DNA of 17,931 nucleotides from an uncultured Verrucomicrobiota bacterium (GTDB taxonomy: Bacteria > Verrucomicrobiota > Verrucomicrobiae > Opitutales > Opitutaceae), in contig CAMLQS010000067.1 in NCBI GenBank assembly GCA_946482165.1, forward strand, positions 1 to 17,931. The letters are read 5' to 3'. The notes below the pieces were generated by a model that saw only the letters and a program-made list of their open reading frames with translations, was not told where the DNA came from and did not search any database. The translations under genes were made by a program, and so were the position numbers. How positions within the stretch are numbered: the stretch's first letter is position 1; the number at the start of each line of letters is the position of its first letter. Positions 6,669-15,078 of this stretch are shown here, piece by piece.

Positions 6669-9600
6669 TTACCGCACGCTCAGGCGAACAAAAATCCGAG
6701 GGCTGGAGCCGGTGCCGCCGGAGATGGTGGCGGTGGCTTCGACGGTCTCGGGATCGGCGCCGGGGGCGGAGACGACGGACTGGGAGAAGGTGACGGTGCG
6801 GGTGCCGTCGCTCATGCCGCCGACGTGCCAGGTGACGAGGTCGGTCGACCACTGGAAGTGGCTTGAGACGTCGGTGCGATTCAGGGCACGGGGATAACGG
6901 ACGACGAAGGTGCCGGGAACGGGCGGGGTCGAGGGGATGGCGAGGGAGCCGCCGGCGGAGGTGGATGTGGCGGGATTTGATCCCATGAAGTATTCCAAGA
7001 GATTGGGGACGGAGTCGCCGTCGGGGTCGTCGAGCGGACCGCGTTGCGCGGGGTCGGCGATGGAGGTGACGTAGAAGGCCTGCGAGGGCTTGTCGGCGAA
7101 GGTGAGGGTGGCGGAGGCGGGCGTGCCGGCGGTGAAGCCGGCGCCGGCCCCGAGGGTCAGGGTGATGGTTTCGGCGCCCTCGGCCTCGTCGTCGTCGAGG
7201 ACGGCAAGCGTGACGGTGGCGCCGGTCTGGCCGGCGGGGATGGTCACCGGAGTGGAGAAACCGGAGTAGTCGTCGCCGGGCGTGGCGGTGCCGGAGGCGC
7301 TGAGCGGAACGGCGAGGGCGGAGGCGGTGGAGCCGGCGCGGGTGAGCGTGAACTGGAGCTGTCGGTCGGAGACGGCCTCGCCGGCGGAGGTGTCGGTGGC
7401 GGCGATGGTGACGGAGGGGAGCGCGGCGGGGGTGAGGGTGAACTCGTCGATGTTGGCAAGATCCGCGCCGGTGGATTCGAAGCGAAGGGTGTTGGTTGTG
7501 CCGGCGTTGAGGGGAATGGAGACGGTCAACGTGCTCCACGTGGTCCAGGCGCCGGTGACCGGGAAGGTGATCGCCTGGCTGGCGCCGTTGACGACGAGGT
7601 TGCCGGTGCGCGAGGCCGCGGCGCCGAGGGCGAAGCGGATGGCGAGCGTGGCCGTGCCGCCGGAGCCGCCGTTGACGTTGTTGAACTGGAGCGAACCGCC
7701 GGTGGTGCCGAGATTGGCGAAGCCGGTGCCGTTGAAGCCGGCGTTGTTGGAGTCGAAGGTGCCGTTCGTGATCGTGCCGGTCTCGGCCTGGACGGTGAAC
7801 GATGCGCTGGCGTCGGGCGTGGCCGAGATTTGGGAGGAATTGGCTCCCTCGCCGGTTTCGTTCACGGCGGAGACGACGAAGTAGTAGGTCGTGCCGTTGG
7901 TCAGGCCGGTGTTGGTGAAGGACGCGGCGGCGGGCGAGGAAACCGTGGAATAGGGGCCGCCGCCGACGGTGGAGCGTTTAACCCGGTAGCTCGTGGCGCC
8001 GGAGACGGCGGACCAGGAAAGCGAGATCTGGGAATTGCCCACGGAGGAGGTGAGGCCGGTCGGGGCGACGGGAAGTGGGGGCGGGGCGGCTTTGACGAGG
8101 ACGCCGAGGGTCTGGGTCCAGGCGCTGCCGTCGCCGTCGGTGACGGTGAAGTCGAAGCGGGCGCGGCCGGAGTAGTCGACGGTGGGCGTGAAGACGGCGG
8201 TGTAGCCGTCGGGCTGGAGCGCGACCGAGCCGTTGACGACGTTGCTGAAGGCGAAGGTGGCCGGGGCCTTCAGGAAACCGCGAACGTAACGACGCAGGTC
8301 GACGGTGAGCGAGGCGGGGGACGCGGCGCCGTTGCGGTTGAGGACGGCGTGGGGGATGGCCTTGAAGTGGAGATACTCCTCGAGGCGGGTGTAGCCGGCG
8401 GGGGTGCTGGCGGGGAAAAACGTAGTGCCAGTGATGATACCGCCGGAGCTGGGGAGTGCGGTGTTGTGATCCTGGGTGCCGGAGGTCCAGCCGAGGGCGG
8501 CTTCCCAGTAGTCGGGCATGCCGTCGAGGTCGGCGTCGGTTGGGGCGGCGGTGGTGTTGAGGGTGCCGAAGCCGGCGTTCGTGATGTTGTAGGGCGCCTG
8601 GGCGAGGCGGGCTTCGCCGTTGGAGGGGGTGTCGTTGGCGTCGAGCGGGGAATCCTTGGCGACGAGGATGCTTTGCTGGTTCTCCACGCTCGTGATCAGG
8701 AGCGAATCGAGTTCGTCGCGAAGGGCGCCGGAGTAGGCGGCGTCGAGGCGGAGCGGGCCGGAGTTGGAGAGGACTTTTTTGTAGGCGGTGAGCGGGTGAT
8801 CGATCGTGACGGTGGCCGTGCCGGTGGCGCCGGCGTAGGGGGTGGCGGACTTGTTGTAGCTGACGGTGCCCGGGGTGGAGCCGGCGGCGGGGTAGGCCTG
8901 GCCGGCGACGATGGAGTAGCCCTTGTTGGTGCCGTCGAGCAGGCCGTTGTTGTTCGAGTCGTGGAGGCAGTTGTCGAGGAAGAGGCCGAAGTTGGGCAGG
9001 CCGTTGTCGCCGATGCGGGCCTTGGAGAGGGCGGTGTTGTCCACGCCGAACTGATGGTCGGGAATGGAGAGGAAGTAGTTGCCGCGGACGTTGGCCTTCC
9101 AGTTCGCGTTGGACTGGGAGTCGCCCATGATGAAGCCCTCGCTGCGCCAGTGGAACGTGACGTTGTTTATCCACTCGAGCAGGCCGTTGGGGCGGGCCTT
9201 GGGATTGCGGGTGCGATGGTGGGCCCAGAGGGAGTGGTGGCAGGTGCCGTCGACGAGGTCCCAGAGGCCGCCGGCGTTGTGGCGCTCCATGCCCCACGCG
9301 CTGGTGGAATACTGCATGGTGAAGTTGTCGAGGGCGCTGTTGAAGAAGGAGATGTTCTCGTCGGTGCTGAACATCAGCGAGACGTGGTCGACGATGCTGT
9401 TGGTCGCGCTGCTATCGAGGTTGAGGCAGTCGCCCGCGCCGCCGTATTTGCCGTGGCGGATGCGGATGTGGCGGATGACCTGGTTGTTTCCGGTGAGGAG
9501 GAGGCGGCCGTCTTTGAGGCCGATGCCGTCGCCGGGGGCGGTCTGGCCGGCGATGGTGACCTTGTTCTGGACGATGCGGATGGTCTTGTTGCCGGTGTCG

Positions 9601-9863
9601 CTGTTGTTGGCGATGGGGATGTAGCCGCCGACGGCGAAGACGATGGTGCGGCCGGCTGTCGGGGCATTTTGGATACCGTAGTTGAGCGAGCCGGCGCCGG
9701 AGCTGTTGAGGTTGGTGACGGTGTAGACGTCGCCGCCGCGTCCGCCGGTGGCGTAGGCGCCGAAGCCCTGGGCGCCGGGGAAGGCGGGAATCTGGGCGTG
9801 CGAGGCGGACGCGGCCGCAAGGAGGAGCGAGGCGGCCGAGAGGAACCGGCGTTGGGGCGTCAT
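6669..9863 (-). CDS. Secreted PL1-like pectate lyase with fn3, CBM35-like and Calx-beta domains (paralogue B)
   Basis: The product has 1064 residues. The signal peptide MTPQRRFLSAASLLLAAASA is cleaved after SHA (23). The PL1-type beta-helix spans about 24-410 with TIAGQTAPGDGIGLKDG and SIVDHVSLMFSTDEN. Next come a Ca loop DADLDGMPDYWE (443-454), a cadherin/Big-like domain (523-590), an fn3 domain (about 598-684), a CBM35-like domain (689-812) and a Calx-beta domain (817-925). A C-terminal module with the Ca loop DDPDGDSVPNLLEYF ends in PRIFVRLSVR. It probably degrades pectin-like polymers at the cell surface or outside the cell. The gene starts 15 nt after the stop of the upstream lyase, so the two are co-transcribed. 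The tail module matches that of the upstream lyase, while the catalytic part matches paralogue A, so it is a mosaic. Confidence 0.87.
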   Translation of the reverse strand: MTPQRRFLSAASLLLAAASASHAQIPAFPGAQGFGAYATGGRGGDVYTVTNLNSSGAGSLNYGIQNAPTAGRTIVFAVGGYIPIANNSDTGNKTIRIVQNKVTIAGQTAPGDGIGLKDGRLLLTGNNQVIRHIRIRHGKYGGAGDCLNLDSSATNSIVDHVSLMFSTDENISFFNSALDNFTMQYSTSAWGMERHNAGGLWDLVDGTCHHSLWAHHRTRNPKARPNGLLEWINNVTFHWRSEGFIMGDSQSNANWKANVRGNYFLSIPDHQFGVDNTALSKARIGDNGLPNFGLFLDNCLHDSNNNGLLDGTNKGYSIVAGQAYPAAGSTPGTVSYNKSATPYAGATGTATVTIDHPLTAYKKVLSNSGPLRLDAAYSGALRDELDSLLITSVENQQSILVAKDSPLDANDTPSNGEARLAQAPYNITNAGFGTLNTTAAPTDADLDGMPDYWEAALGWTSGTQDHNTALPSSGGIITGTTFFPASTPAGYTRLEEYLHFKAIPHAVLNRNGAASPASLTVDLRRYVRGFLKAPATFAFSNVVNGSVALQPDGYTAVFTPTVDYSGRARFDFTVTDGDGSAWTQTLGVLVKAAPPPLPVAPTGLTSSVGNSQISLSWSAVSGATSYRVKRSTVGGGPYSTVSSPAAASFTNTGLTNGTTYYFVVSAVNETGEGANSSQISATPDASASFTVQAETGTITNGTFDSNNAGFNGTGFANLGTTGGSLQFNNVNGGSGGTATLAIRFALGAAASRTGNLVVNGASQAITFPVTGAWTTWSTLTVSIPLNAGTTNTLRFESTGADLANIDEFTLTPAALPSVTIAATDTSAGEAVSDRQLQFTLTRAGSTASALAVPLSASGTATPGDDYSGFSTPVTIPAGQTGATVTLAVLDDDEAEGAETITLTLGAGAGFTAGTPASATLTFADKPSQAFYVTSIADPAQRGPLDDPDGDSVPNLLEYFMGSNPATSTSAGGSLAIPSTPPVPGTFVVRYPRALNRTDVSSHFQWSTDLVTWHVGGMSDGTRTVTFSQSVVSAPGADPETVEATATISGGTGSSPRIFVRLSVR
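8094..9794 (-). repeat. Duplicated lyase block, copy 2
   Basis: Encodes residues 24-590 of paralogue B; partner of 4507-6207, with no gaps over 567 codons. The match resumes in the CBM (7428-7799) after an fn3 domain that only this copy has, in the place where paralogue A has a short Pro-rich linker (KTTPAVPAGA). Confidence 0.85.
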
Positions 9864-9872
9864 GGGGTAGGT

Positions 9873-9888
9873 TGTCGATTATTCGACA
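9873..9888. promoter_or_regulatory. Stem-loop at the junction of the two co-transcribed lyase genes
   Basis: TGTCGA-TTAT-TCGACA is a perfect 6-bp stem with a 4-nt loop. It covers the stop codon (9879-9881, minus strand) of the upstream lyase and ends 10 nt before the next ATG. With no T tract it is not a terminator. It may affect translational coupling or mRNA processing; this is inferred. Confidence 0.35.
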
Positions 9889-12800
9889 CGGAGGCGAACG
9901 AAGATGCGGGGAGTGGTTCCGGGCGCTCCGGTGATGATGGCGGCGGCCTCGACGGTCTCGGGATCGGAGCCCGGAGCGGAGGTGACCACCTCGGAGAACG
10001 TCACGGTGCGGGTGCCGTCGCTTTGGCCGCCGATGAGCCACGTCGACAGATCGGTGGACCATTCGAGCGTGCCGACGGCGTCGGGGCGATTCAGGGCGCG
10101 CGGGAAGCTTACCGTGAAGCCGTTCACGTCGCCAGCCGCGACATGGAGGCCGCCGCGGCTGGCGGAGGCGGGATCGGAGCCTTGGAAGTATTCGATCAGG
10201 TTGGGGACGGAGTCGCCGTCTGCGTCGTCGGCGGGGCCGCGTTTTGCGGGATCGGGGATGGCGGCGACGTAGTAGGCCTCGGCGGGCTGGTCGGCGATGG
10301 AGGCGGAGTCGGAAGACGGCGTGCCGGCGGTGAAGCTCGCGCTCGCGCCGAGGGAGAGCGTGACGCTTTCCGCGCCCTCGGCGAGGGAGTCGGGGAGGAC
10401 GGTGAGCGGCAGGGCGATGCTGGCTTGGCCGGAGGGGATGATGACGGAACCGGACAAACCGGAGTAGTCGACGTCGGCGGTGGCGGTGCCGGAGGCGACG
10501 AGCGGGACGGTGAGCGCGGCAGTGGTGTCGCCGGTGCGGGTGACGGTGAACGCAAGGGCTTGATCGGCGCCGAACTCGCCGGCGGAGGCGTCCGTCGCGG
10601 AGAGGGTGACGACGGGCAAGGTGGCGACGGCGGCGGTGACGCGGATGCCGACGGTGCGCGTCATGGAATCGCCCGCGGAGTCGGTTACGGTGAAGGTGAA
10701 GCCGCCGAAAGCGTCGGCGGAGCCGGCGGGCGTGAAGCGGGCGTAGCGGCCGGAGACGAGTGAGACCGCGCCGCCGGACGCGGCGCTCAGGGAGTAGGCG
10801 GGAGCGGTCTTGGAGTAGCCGAGGGCGAGGGCTTGGAGGTCGATGTCCAAGGTCGAGCCGGCGGCGCACTCGTAGTGCGGGGCGGCCTTCCAGTTGAGAT
10901 AATCCTCGAGGTTGGTGTAGCCATCCCCGTCGGGGTCGGCGTTGGATTCGGCGAAGTCGCCGCTGGCGGAGCCGGGGTTGAGGCCCTTGATGGTTTCCCA
11001 CCAGTCGGGCAGGCCGTCGCCGTCGGTGTCGAAGCCGGCGGGGCGGACCTCGGCGCCGTAGTTTTCCCAGCCGCCGAGGTCGGCGGTGGTGTCGGGGAGG
11101 CCTTTTTTGCCGCTGACGCTGCCGGTCACGGAGTAGGTGCCGTTGAGGGTTTCGTTGATGACGCGCGTGTCGTGCGCGTCGATTTGCGGCAGGTTGCAGC
11201 CGACGTCGGAGAGAACCTGTTTGTAGGCGTTGGTCGCGGTGTGGATCGTCGCGTGGGACGGAAAGAAAGGGGAGGCGACCGTGGCGCTGTAGGGCGGCGT
11301 GGAGTTTTGCGGGAGCGTGCCTCCGTTCTCGGTGCCGATGGAGAGAAGGGACGCCTGATTGGTCACGGTGGTGGCGCCGTTCAGGAGGATGTTGCCGGCC
11401 ATGTAATACTGCTGGGTGCCGGGGAAGCCGCCGTATTGAGGATTGAGGAGCGTGGTGATGCCGTTGGCGGGACCGCGCTTGTAGTAGTTGTTGACGAAAT
11501 TGACCTTGTGGGCGCCGCCGTCGGTGGTGCGGCCGCCCCAGTTGTAGACGACGTTGTTGAAGATATCGAGTTTGCCGGCGTAGTAGCCCGAGGTGTCGAG
11601 GCCGCCGGCCATGGACCAGTTGCGGCCCTCGTTGTGGGCGAGGAGATTGTGGTGGAAGGAGGCGATGTCGCCGCCGACGGACGCGGCGTAGCCGTGGGCG
11701 GTGCCGGCGGGGTAGTTTTGGTGGCCGGCGACGTTGAGGGCTTCCGAGAGGGAGCAGCGCTGGAAGGTGAGGTTTTTGCCGCTGCGGGTGCTGAGGCCCT
11801 CGTCGATGCCCCAGCCGAAGGTGCAGTGGTCCATGATGCAGTGGCTGACGCCGGCCATGCCGGTGGCGTTTTGGGTGGCGCCGCTTTCCTTGCCGACGAG
11901 GCCGCGGACAAAGCGGACGACCACGTCGCGGGCGCCGCTCATGGCGAGTTGTTCGCGTTTGATGCAGATGCCTTTGCCGGGGGCGGTCTGGCCGGCGACG
12001 GTGATGTAGGGCTTGGTGCTGTCGATGATGATGTCGGACTGGAGGGTGATGAGTCCGGAGACGTCGAAGACGACGGTGCGGGGTCCGTAGTCGCCCTCGA
12101 TGGCGTCGCGGAGGCTGCCGGGGCCGGAGTCGTTGAGATTGGTGACGTGCCGGACCACGCCGCCGCGACCTCCGCGGGCGTAGCGGCCGTAGCCTTCGGC
12201 GCCGGGGAAGGCGAGGTGGCGGGGGCGGAAGCTCCAGGTGGTGCCGGTGGTGATGTTGCCCAGCGAGTCGACCTCGTCCACGCGCCAGTAGTAGGTGGCG
12301 AAGGGATCGGCGACGGGGACGGCGCGGCTGTTGGCGGTCTGGTTGCCGAGGTAGGCGGAGGAGGCGCGGGTGGCGGTTTTGACCGAGGCCAGGCCGGTGC
12401 CGAGATAAACGTCGTGCGACGCGGTGCCTCCCGCTAGGGCGGAGGCCCAGGACAGGGTGACGGAGCCGGCGTCCGCGTCGGCGTGTTCGTCTCCATCGAC
12501 TGGATACGGGGTGTTGGCGATGCGGGCGGAGTTGGGCGTGTCGATCTCGAATCCGTTGATGACGACGTTCTTGGTCGTCGCGGTGACGGAGGTGTCGGCG
12601 GCGAAAAGGATGGTGGTGACGTCGCTGGCCGAGGTGGTGGCGAAGGTCAGGTAGGAGGTCGGGGCGAGGACGTCGGTCGAGCGGATCGAGGGGGTGAAGG
12701 TGGTGGCGTGGACTCCGTTGAGGTAGACCTTGATGGGGGAGACGGTGCCGAGATTCACATCGGTCGGGGAGTCGCCGATGTTGTGAAAGGTGAGGAGGGA

Positions 12801-13250
12801 GTGGTCTCCGGCGGCGAGGCCGGTGATGGTCATCTGGATCTGGCCGCCGGCGTTGCCGAGGCGGGGGTCGACGCTGAGGCCGTCGCTGACGAGTTTCTGG
12901 CCTTCGGTGGTGCTGCCGGTGGCGTAGTAAGTGTAGGAAAGCCCGGTGCCGCCGGCGGTTTGGGCGGCGGCGGTCATGGCGAACGAAACGACGATGGTTT
13001 CGCCGGTGGACGCGACGGGGAAGGAGCGGGTGATGGGCGCGGTGCCCACGCTGGTGGTGCCGCCGGTGCTGGCGGTCGTCCACTGGGTGTAGCCGGTGGC
13101 GGTCTGCGTGGCGGTGTTGCGGGTGTCGCGGTTGATGTCGACCTTGAGTTCGCCCGCGTCGGCGTGGCCGGCGGCGGAGAGCAGGCCCAGGAGAGTGGCG
13201 AAAGCGGTCGCGGGTCGGCGGAGGCGTCGGGGGGAGGGGATGGGGAGCAT
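9879..13250 (-). CDS. Secreted PL1-like pectate lyase with N-terminal beta domains and Calx-beta (lyase C)
   Basis: The product has 1123 residues. Signal peptide to about residue 32 (RRLRRPATAFATLLGLLSAA, then GHADA). An N-terminal beta-rich domain (33-240) starts ELKVDINRDTRNTATQT and ends VVINGFEI; I do not recognise it. An fn3-like domain (about 250-345) has the typical YYWRVDEVDSLGNITTG end. The PL1-type helix spans about 346-735: FPGAEGYGRYARGGRGG, TVAGQTAPGKGICIKREQL, CIMDHCTFGWGIDEG. Ca loops DTDGDGLPDWWE (741-752) and ADPDGDGYTNLEDY follow, then a small beta domain (800-872), Calx-beta (880-985) and the C-terminal module ending PRIFVRLRVE. It is the first gene of the lyase block and differs from the A/B pair in its catalytic part (GPGSLRDAI instead of GAGSLNYGI), so it likely cuts a different linkage or end of the polymer. 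Confidence 0.87.
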   Translation of the reverse strand: MLPIPSPRRLRRPATAFATLLGLLSAAGHADAGELKVDINRDTRNTATQTATGYTQWTTASTGGTTSVGTAPITRSFPVASTGETIVVSFAMTAAAQTAGGTGLSYTYYATGSTTEGQKLVSDGLSVDPRLGNAGGQIQMTITGLAAGDHSLLTFHNIGDSPTDVNLGTVSPIKVYLNGVHATTFTPSIRSTDVLAPTSYLTFATTSASDVTTILFAADTSVTATTKNVVINGFEIDTPNSARIANTPYPVDGDEHADADAGSVTLSWASALAGGTASHDVYLGTGLASVKTATRASSAYLGNQTANSRAVPVADPFATYYWRVDEVDSLGNITTGTTWSFRPRHLAFPGAEGYGRYARGGRGGVVRHVTNLNDSGPGSLRDAIEGDYGPRTVVFDVSGLITLQSDIIIDSTKPYITVAGQTAPGKGICIKREQLAMSGARDVVVRFVRGLVGKESGATQNATGMAGVSHCIMDHCTFGWGIDEGLSTRSGKNLTFQRCSLSEALNVAGHQNYPAGTAHGYAASVGGDIASFHHNLLAHNEGRNWSMAGGLDTSGYYAGKLDIFNNVVYNWGGRTTDGGAHKVNFVNNYYKRGPANGITTLLNPQYGGFPGTQQYYMAGNILLNGATTVTNQASLLSIGTENGGTLPQNSTPPYSATVASPFFPSHATIHTATNAYKQVLSDVGCNLPQIDAHDTRVINETLNGTYSVTGSVSGKKGLPDTTADLGGWENYGAEVRPAGFDTDGDGLPDWWETIKGLNPGSASGDFAESNADPDGDGYTNLEDYLNWKAAPHYECAAGSTLDIDLQALALGYSKTAPAYSLSAASGGAVSLVSGRYARFTPAGSADAFGGFTFTVTDSAGDSMTRTVGIRVTAAVATLPVVTLSATDASAGEFGADQALAFTVTRTGDTTAALTVPLVASGTATADVDYSGLSGSVIIPSGQASIALPLTVLPDSLAEGAESVTLSLGASASFTAGTPSSDSASIADQPAEAYYVAAIPDPAKRGPADDADGDSVPNLIEYFQGSDPASASRGGLHVAAGDVNGFTVSFPRALNRPDAVGTLEWSTDLSTWLIGGQSDGTRTVTFSEVVTSAPGSDPETVEAAAIITGAPGTTPRIFVRLRVE

Positions 13251-13290
13251 GCGGGGTTTGCGAGTCTCGGCGAATCAGCCGGGGCCTACA

Positions 13291-13304
13291 GGGGTTTTAT
13301 CCCC
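13291..13304. promoter_or_regulatory. Small hairpin in the leader of lyase C
   Basis: GGGG-TTTTAT-CCCC lies 40 nt upstream of the lyase C start (minus strand). It has a short strong stem and AT-rich loop within the probable 5' untranslated region. No clear promoter boxes were found around it. Confidence 0.2.
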
Positions 13305-13408
13305 ACCATCGTTGCACATGCGAAGGTGTCCGGGGTCTGACAGTCCGGGCACGGATGGGCGGACGTTGGCACGAGGGTCCGTCATCCGCATCTTGCGGCG
13401 TCCGTTTC

Positions 13409-13426
13409 CCCGCCTGATCGGGCGGG
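13409..13426 (-). terminator. Possible terminator hairpin after the cyclohydrolase gene
   Basis: CCCGCC-TGATCG-GGCGGG is a 6-bp stem located 29 nt past the stop at 13456 on the minus strand. It is followed by GAAACGG, not a T run, so it could be a weak hairpin or a REP-type copy like those at 2923 and 6397. Confidence 0.25.
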
Positions 13427-13455
13427 TGGCCGGCCCGCGGCGGGAACTCGCGGGC

Positions 13456-15033
13456 TCAGCCGACGAGGGTGTCGTCGTCGAGGAAGATCCATTTTTCGAC
13501 GTCGAACTTCTGGCGGTTGAGGGCCTCGGCGTATTCGGGCTTCCTTACGAGACTGCCGGGACTGTTCATCACCATTTGGATCTTCTCGTTCGGGATGTGG
13601 TGCTTGAGCAGGACGAAGGAGGCGTCGTAGTCGCGGCTGTCGTAGCCGATGCCGAGCTTGCGGTAGGCTTCGTTGGAGCTGAGCGCCTGGCCGTTTTCGG
13701 TCATCATGCGGTCGACGGCGTAGGCGCCGAAGCCGGCGCCGCGGCCGTCGTTGTAGACGAGGAGCATGGCGCCGACGCCGTAGCCGACGATGTGTTTTAC
13801 GGACTGCTTCATCTTGTCGCGGTTCTCGACCTGGCGGAGCGGGAAGCGGTTGAAGAGAGACTCGGAGTGGACGCGCACGACGGGGATGTCGTAGATGCGC
13901 GGGTGGCCGTGGGTGAGGACGACGAAGTCCTGGCTGGTCACGATGTCGTAGTAGACGTGGACGCGGAACCAGTAGGGCGTGGTGATGAGGTCGAGGATGG
14001 GGTCGTCGGGCTGCAACTTGCGGTGCGCGGCGAGGGCCTCGGGGTTGATCGTGACGAAGAAACGGTTGTCGCGAATGACGCGGTAGCCGCGCACGAGCGG
14101 ATTGGCGCCGGCCATGTAGCGCTCGATGCGGTCCTTGCCGAAGAGCTCGCGGAACTGGAGTTCGGAGAGGAGGATGTCGTTGTCCACCGGCTTCATCGGG
14201 AGGAAGTAGCTGGCCGAGTAGATGAAGCGCTTGGCTTCGGGAAGGGCGTGCGGGCGGAAAGGTTTGACCGGTTCGGGCGGGAGGGCGCGTTTCACCGTGG
14301 TCTCGGTGGGGCGTTTGAGGATGTGGCCGCCGGCGGCCTTCGACGTGAGGTAGGCGAGGTTGAAGGGCGAGGGCTCGAACTCGAGCGTCTCGGTTCCGAC
14401 GACGGAGAGGCCCTGGGCGCGGAGGGCGTGGACCTTGTCGGGGTTGTTGGTGAGGACGATCCAGGAGGCTTTGATCCCTAGCAGGTAGCAGATGTGGGAG
14501 ATGTTCTCGTAGTTGCGGTGGTCCTTTTCGAGGCCCATCGCGGCGTAGGCGGCGAAGGTGGAGACCTGATCGAGGGAAGCCTGCACGAGCATGCGGTCGC
14601 GGGCCTTGCCGACGTAGCCGACGCCGCGGCCCTCCTGGAGGAGGTAGAAGAGGACGCCGTTGCCCTTTTCGGAGATGACCTTGAAGGCGCCTTCGAGCTG
14701 CTGCACGCAGTCGCAGTCGCAGCCTTGAAGGGTTTCGGAGGTGACGCAGCTGGAGTGGAGGCGGGTGTAGAGCGTGGCGGCGGTGGTGACGTCGCCGTGG
14801 GCGAGGGCGATGATGTAGTGCTTGTCGATGATGTCCTGGAAAACGTAGGCGCGGAAAAGGCCGAAGACGGTGTCGAGGACGCAATTGGCGATGTAGAGCG
14901 TGGTGCCGTAGAGGGGCCGCTCCTCGAGCGAGGTGGGCTTCAGAATGGCGCCGGTGGCGTGCTGGAGCTCGCGGACGAGGCCGGCGAATTCGGCGGGGAC
15001 GGCGCTGGTGGGATCGAAGTTGGCGGCGGACAT
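13456..15033 (-). CDS. Tandem GTP cyclohydrolase II-like protein; second domain lacks zinc cysteines
   Basis: The product has 525 residues, against about 200 for RibA. First domain (about 90-220): RLHSSCVTSETLQGCDCDC gives C96-x10-C107-x-C109, the RibA zinc triad. It also has LLQEGRGVG, GLEKDHRNY with D171-x-R173 (equivalent to the catalytic Asp/Arg of E. coli RibA), and IVLTNNPDKV. Second domain (about 385-510): RVHSESLFNRFPLRQ with no cysteines, YNDGRGAGFG, and GIGYDSRDYD keeping D465-x-R467, then QMVMNSPGS. So copy one should bind Zn and open a purine ring, while copy two is probably structural or altered. No DHBP-synthase domain, so riboflavin synthesis is not implied. The ATG at 15033 is chosen because the longer frame (to 15105) is encoded partly by a palindromic repeat. 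The neighbour upstream is a purine permease. It is not the usual Urc1 layout, which has an N-terminal GTP_CH_N domain first. Confidence 0.8.
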   Translation of the reverse strand: MSAANFDPTSAVPAEFAGLVRELQHATGAILKPTSLEERPLYGTTLYIANCVLDTVFGLFRAYVFQDIIDKHYIIALAHGDVTTAATLYTRLHSSCVTSETLQGCDCDCVQQLEGAFKVISEKGNGVLFYLLQEGRGVGYVGKARDRMLVQASLDQVSTFAAYAAMGLEKDHRNYENISHICYLLGIKASWIVLTNNPDKVHALRAQGLSVVGTETLEFEPSPFNLAYLTSKAAGGHILKRPTETTVKRALPPEPVKPFRPHALPEAKRFIYSASYFLPMKPVDNDILLSELQFRELFGKDRIERYMAGANPLVRGYRVIRDNRFFVTINPEALAAHRKLQPDDPILDLITTPYWFRVHVYYDIVTSQDFVVLTHGHPRIYDIPVVRVHSESLFNRFPLRQVENRDKMKQSVKHIVGYGVGAMLLVYNDGRGAGFGAYAVDRMMTENGQALSSNEAYRKLGIGYDSRDYDASFVLLKHHIPNEKIQMVMNSPGSLVRKPEYAEALNRQKFDVEKWIFLDDDTLVG

Positions 15034-15078
15034 TGAGAGGGAGGAGAGGGAGCCAGACGAGGCGGAGGAGTCGGCGTC

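Noticed and set aside
7044..10763. Plus-strand open frame of 1239 codons opposite the lyase genes
   Set aside because: Its product is Gly/Val/Glu/Ala-rich with no domain and mirrors the codon bias of the minus-strand lyases, which have signal peptides and clear domains. It is a high-GC antisense shadow.
9412..13083. Minus-strand open frame of 1223 codons rich in Arg and His
   Set aside because: Frame-shifted shadow of the lyase C gene and the start of lyase B; the composition is unlike a folded protein.
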